The position numbers and the translations under genes are program-made. This document shows positions 29,644 through 32,403 of a DNA stretch of 32,403 nt, one piece after another (the first letter of the stretch is position 1; every line of letters starts with the position of its first letter). Under the pieces are notes generated by a model. It did not search any database, was not told the DNA's origin, and saw only the letters and a list, made by a program, of their open reading frames with translations. Origin of the DNA: Haloarcula argentinensis DSM 12282 (lineage in GTDB: Archaea > Halobacteriota > Halobacteria > Halobacteriales > Haloarculaceae); NCBI GenBank assembly GCA_000336895.1, contig AOLX01000024.1, positions 1 through 32,403 on the forward strand. Reading direction: 5' to 3'.

Positions 29644-32294
29644 GTGACGCGTACGCGACCACGGACCGACTCGTCAGTGCGGACTCGAACATCTACGACC
29701 GGGGGCTCGATACAGCAATCGCGCTCAGCGTGGTCGGCTTCACGCTCGGGCTCGTCACGCTCGTGAATCTGGTCCCGCCCGGTGCCAGCGGCAGTACCCT
29801 CACCACGGCGCTCGGGACGCTACTCGCTGTCGTCGTCGGAGCGGTCGGCATCACCGGCCTTGCTTCCTACACCAACGTCGTTCCGGTCACCTCTCAGCGA
29901 GTGCGCGGCATCGGGCTGGGCCTCGTCGTCTCGACGCTTGCGTTGACCGCGCTTGCCGCGGCCCTCCCTGTGACGATGGCGACGCTGCTTGGAATCGTGT
30001 TGCTGGCCGAAGCGCTGGTGATCACTGCCGCTGGTGTCTCTTCCCGGCTCGAACTCGTGGACACGGAGCCGAACATGAGCGCCGGGCTGCTCTCCGGCAG
30101 CGCGCTCGGCACGGTCGGCCTGGCTATGGGGGCCGCCGTCGGTGGTGCGCTCACCGGTGCTGGCTCACTCCTGTGGCTCGTCGGGGCCGTCGTCGCCGGC
30201 GTCGGGCTGTTCCTGCTGGCGATTCTCCCCCGCGAGGACCTCGGTTCGACGCTCCCGACAGCCATCGTGGTCGGCGCGCTCGGACTGACAATCGTGACCG
30301 GCACCATCGGCGTTGGCTGGCAGTGGAACCCGCAGACGCTCTCCGGTGGCTTCACCGGCGGCGCGGTCATCCCCGTGTTCCTCCTGGTCGGGACGCTCCT
30401 GTCGGCCTGGTCGGCCGCTAAGTGCCGGGCCGGGTTCGGCGCTCGGGGCCGCGAGTACGGGGCCTTCCTCGTCATCAACCTCAACGCCTTCCTGATGGTG
30501 GCCGTGATGGCGACAATTGTCGTGTTCGTGACCGTCAAAGGGGTCGGATACGCCTTCCACGGACTCTCGATTGGCGCGCTTACCGCACTGGTCCTCCTGA
30601 CGCCAGCCCTCCTCGCCGCGGTCCAGTTCGCTCGCACACCTGCGGGCACGAATGACTGGAACAGCGGCGCTCGACAGCTATTCCGGGTCCTCCCACTGGC
30701 GGCAGTCGGCGCGCTTGCCGCGATGTTTGCGAGCGTCCTCGTCACTGGGTCCCCGCTACGCCACTCCTATGCCTACACTGTTCAGGTCAACCGCCAGGGA
30801 CAGGCACTTGAGACGGCATTCGCGGTGACGCCTGACACGACAATCGGAACACTACTGCTGATCGCGCCGGCGGCGCTGGTCGCAGTTACCTTCTTCCGTT
30901 CGTTCGGTTCGCTCCGAAAGGTCGGGACACAGTCCGAGCGGGCCGGCTTGATTCGACAGGCCGTCCCGACCGCGGTTCTCGCGCTCGTCGTCCTCACCGG
31001 CTTCTTCCTCGTTTCCGGCCCCGCTCCGTTCGGCCTTCCGCTCGGCGAGACGCTCGGACTTGCCGCCGTCGTTGCCGGGTCGGTCGCAGCGGGCGGCCTC
31101 GCGATATATCCGCTCGCCGGCGTGCTCACCAGTGATGGGCCGACGTTAGCGGAGAGCGCACAGTCCGAGGCACCGCTGTTCACGCTGGGGGTGTTCGGCG
31201 GACTGGGGCTGATGCTGGCCGCGCTGTTGCTCCAGCCAGTCGCCAGCATCAATCCGCGAGTGGGCCCGGTGAACCTCGTGCCAGCAATCGCGTTCGGGGC
31301 CGCTATCGCCTCGCTTGCACTGGCGACGCTCACGACCGTCGCGAAACGGGCCAGCGAGGAGACGATCACCCGCCGTCTCCTGACCGAGGAGACACGACTC
31401 GGCCTCGTCGGCGCGGCCGGCTTCACCGCGCTGGTGGGCCTGCACGTGGCCGTTACCGGCACGTCGTTCAATGTTCTCGGCGTCTCAGTCGCCAACGAGG
31501 GGAGCCTTTCGTGGCCGATGGTGATGCAGGCCTACATTCCGCTGGGGGCCGAGCCCGGCGGGATCATGCCTGCCATCATCGGCACGGTGTGGCTGGTCGT
31601 CGGTGCGACGCTGTTCGCCGTCCCGCTGGGTGTTGGTGCGGCGGTGTTCCTCACCGAGTACGCCGAACAGGGCCGGTTCACCGCGCTCGTCGAAATCGCG
31701 ACGAACGCGCTCTGGAGCACGCCGAGCATCGTCTTCGGCCTGTTCGGGGCCGCGTTCCTGATCCCGCGGCTGGGCGGTGACGAGTCCCTGCTGGCCGGGA
31801 TGCTGGTCCTTGGGTTCATGCTCCTGCCGCTGGTGCTCATCACTTCGCGGGAGTCGATCAAGGCTGTCCCCGACGAGTACCGTGACGCCAGCGCGGCGCT
31901 GGGTGTGACCCGGTGGGAGACAATCAAGAGTGTCGTCCTGCCGGCGGCGATGCCGGGCGTCATCACCGGCGTCATCCTCGGTGTCGGCCGTATCGCCGGC
32001 GAGACTGCCCCGCTCATTCTCGTCCTCGGGTCGACGCTGAACGCGACGGCTGCCGTCGATGTCATCGGTGGCTTCCGCTTCGTCTCGAGGCCGCCGTTTG
32101 TCGTCAACGATGCCCTGCTGACGGCCTCGGCGTCACTGCCGACGCAGGTGTGGGCCGTCATTGCAGCCGGGGTGTCGGGGTCGCCACAGATGGGGTGGGC
32201 GACGGCGTTTATTCTGCTGATGGTCGTGCTGACGTTCTACGCGGTCGGTATCACGGCGCGGACGTACTTCCGGAGGAAACTCAACTATGAGTGA
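29640..32294 (+). CDS. pstA: Oversized phosphate permease PstA with long multi-span N-terminal region
   Basis: An 884-residue protein. Only about residues 625-870 look like PstA: IMPAIIGTVWLVVGATLFAV, WSTPSIVFGLFGAAFL, the EAA docking loop YRDASAALGVTRWETIKSVV, then GRIAGETAPLILVLG. The preceding 620 residues hold roughly 17 further hydrophobic segments, rich in Ala, Gly, Val and Leu, with no EAA loop, so they are not a second permease core. Typical PstA is about 280-300 residues. There is no internal stop or obvious frameshift, so the frame is intact. It overlaps pstC by 4 bases (ATGA) and pstB starts 8 bases before its stop. The extra region's role is unknown. Confidence 0.9.
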   Translation: MSDAYATTDRLVSADSNIYDRGLDTAIALSVVGFTLGLVTLVNLVPPGASGSTLTTALGTLLAVVVGAVGITGLASYTNVVPVTSQRVRGIGLGLVVSTLALTALAAALPVTMATLLGIVLLAEALVITAAGVSSRLELVDTEPNMSAGLLSGSALGTVGLAMGAAVGGALTGAGSLLWLVGAVVAGVGLFLLAILPREDLGSTLPTAIVVGALGLTIVTGTIGVGWQWNPQTLSGGFTGGAVIPVFLLVGTLLSAWSAAKCRAGFGARGREYGAFLVINLNAFLMVAVMATIVVFVTVKGVGYAFHGLSIGALTALVLLTPALLAAVQFARTPAGTNDWNSGARQLFRVLPLAAVGALAAMFASVLVTGSPLRHSYAYTVQVNRQGQALETAFAVTPDTTIGTLLLIAPAALVAVTFFRSFGSLRKVGTQSERAGLIRQAVPTAVLALVVLTGFFLVSGPAPFGLPLGETLGLAAVVAGSVAAGGLAIYPLAGVLTSDGPTLAESAQSEAPLFTLGVFGGLGLMLAALLLQPVASINPRVGPVNLVPAIAFGAAIASLALATLTTVAKRASEETITRRLLTEETRLGLVGAAGFTALVGLHVAVTGTSFNVLGVSVANEGSLSWPMVMQAYIPLGAEPGGIMPAIIGTVWLVVGATLFAVPLGVGAAVFLTEYAEQGRFTALVEIATNALWSTPSIVFGLFGAAFLIPRLGGDESLLAGMLVLGFMLLPLVLITSRESIKAVPDEYRDASAALGVTRWETIKSVVLPAAMPGVITGVILGVGRIAGETAPLILVLGSTLNATAAVDVIGGFRFVSRPPFVVNDALLTASASLPTQVWAVIAAGVSGSPQMGWATAFILLMVVLTFYAVGITARTYFRRKLNYE

Positions 32295-32369
32295 TAGCAT
32301 CAACACGGAGCCGAGCACGGACACACAAACGAACGGCGGACGGACGGTCGAAACCGCATCGCCAAGTGC
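32287..32369 (+). CDS. pstB: Phosphate transport ATPase PstB, N-terminal fragment
   Basis: A new frame opens at ATG 32287, overlapping the pstA stop, and encodes MSDSINTEPSTDTQTNGG and about 10 more polar residues before it runs into adapter at 32370. PstB is the ATPase of the Pst transporter; the acidic/polar N-terminal extension is normal for haloarchaeal versions. No Walker motif is included, so the assignment rests on operon order (pstS-pstC-pstA-pstB). It is cut by the contig end, not truly truncated. Confidence 0.7.
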
Positions 32370-32403
32370 CTGTCTCTTATACACATCTCTGATGGCGCGA
32401 GGG
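32370..32403. other. Residual Nextera adapter at right contig end
   Basis: 32370-32388 is the reverse complement of the Tn5 mosaic end (CTGTCTCTTATACACATCT). It is followed by CTGATGGCGCGAGGG, which matches the start of the reverse complement of the early Nextera/454-type adapter A (GCCTCCCTCGCGCCATCAG). It is not genomic. Read on the minus strand it gives the artefact peptide MYKRQ. Confidence 0.96.

Noticed and set aside
32133..32384. Minus-strand reading frame starting MYKRQ at the right end
   Set aside because: It begins in adapter sequence and runs antisense to pstA and pstB.

Overview
The window reads as haloarchaeal chromosome (class Halobacteria, Haloarcula-like by overall feel, genus not proven). 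Nearly every protein is rich in Asp/Glu, codons favour G/C in third position, and many genes have a TATA-like box 25-30 nt before the start codon with no Shine-Dalgarno, i.e. leaderless transcripts. Lineage-typical genes include an archaellum gene pair, HalOD1 and Bat-type regulators, an AbrB-PhoU phosphate regulator and an archaeosine precursor cluster. Both ends are untrimmed Tn5/Nextera adapter, so the window is a whole assembled contig whose first and last genes are cut by library sequence and not by biology.

Layout. 21-1878: end of the archaellum motor ATPase gene and the complete platform gene arlJ. 2145-4878: M29 aminopeptidase (-), 6-phosphogluconate dehydrogenase (+) and a pilin-like membrane protein (-). 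5023-6239: membrane-tethered ferredoxin and a Nudix hydrolase. 6329-6638: tRNA-Arg(CCG) followed by two extra copies of its own 3' end. 6753-8595: two NAD(P)-dependent SDR-type proteins. 8708-10442: a selenium-binding-protein/methanethiol-oxidase homologue followed closely by a small [2Fe-2S] ferredoxin. 10454-12630: two small membrane proteins and an M28 peptidase. 12631-14704: a non-coding-looking stretch with a candidate leaderless microprotein, an unknown helical protein, a receiver domain lacking its phospho-Asp, and another unknown protein.

14927-16876: queD-queE-queC, three steps of preQ0 synthesis for archaeosine in tRNA. 16924-19183 (all -): methylglyoxal synthase, a HalOD1 protein, a Bat-type HTH regulator and a dUTPase/dCTP deaminase-family enzyme. 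19346-21319: aconitase, then a 590-base gap with an array of perfect hairpins and a G-quadruplex motif plus hairpin. 21913-24855: RimI-like acetyltransferase, a His-rich zinc-finger protein, two unknown proteins, an ADP-ribose-pyrophosphatase-like Nudix enzyme and a rhodanese, several with overlapping stop/start codons. 25146-25931: unknown coiled-coil protein.

25975-32369: phosphate module. An AbrB-PhoU regulator is divergent from pstS-pstC-pstA-pstB (pstB cut off). PstA is about 884 residues, roughly three times the usual size, with a long extra multi-span membrane region. A hairpin plus T-run sits between pstS and pstC. The main items for a second look are the giant PstA, the tRNA-tail repeats, the Asn-substituted receiver, the methanethiol oxidase/ferredoxin pair with an operator-like palindrome, and the hairpin and G4 elements after aconitase.
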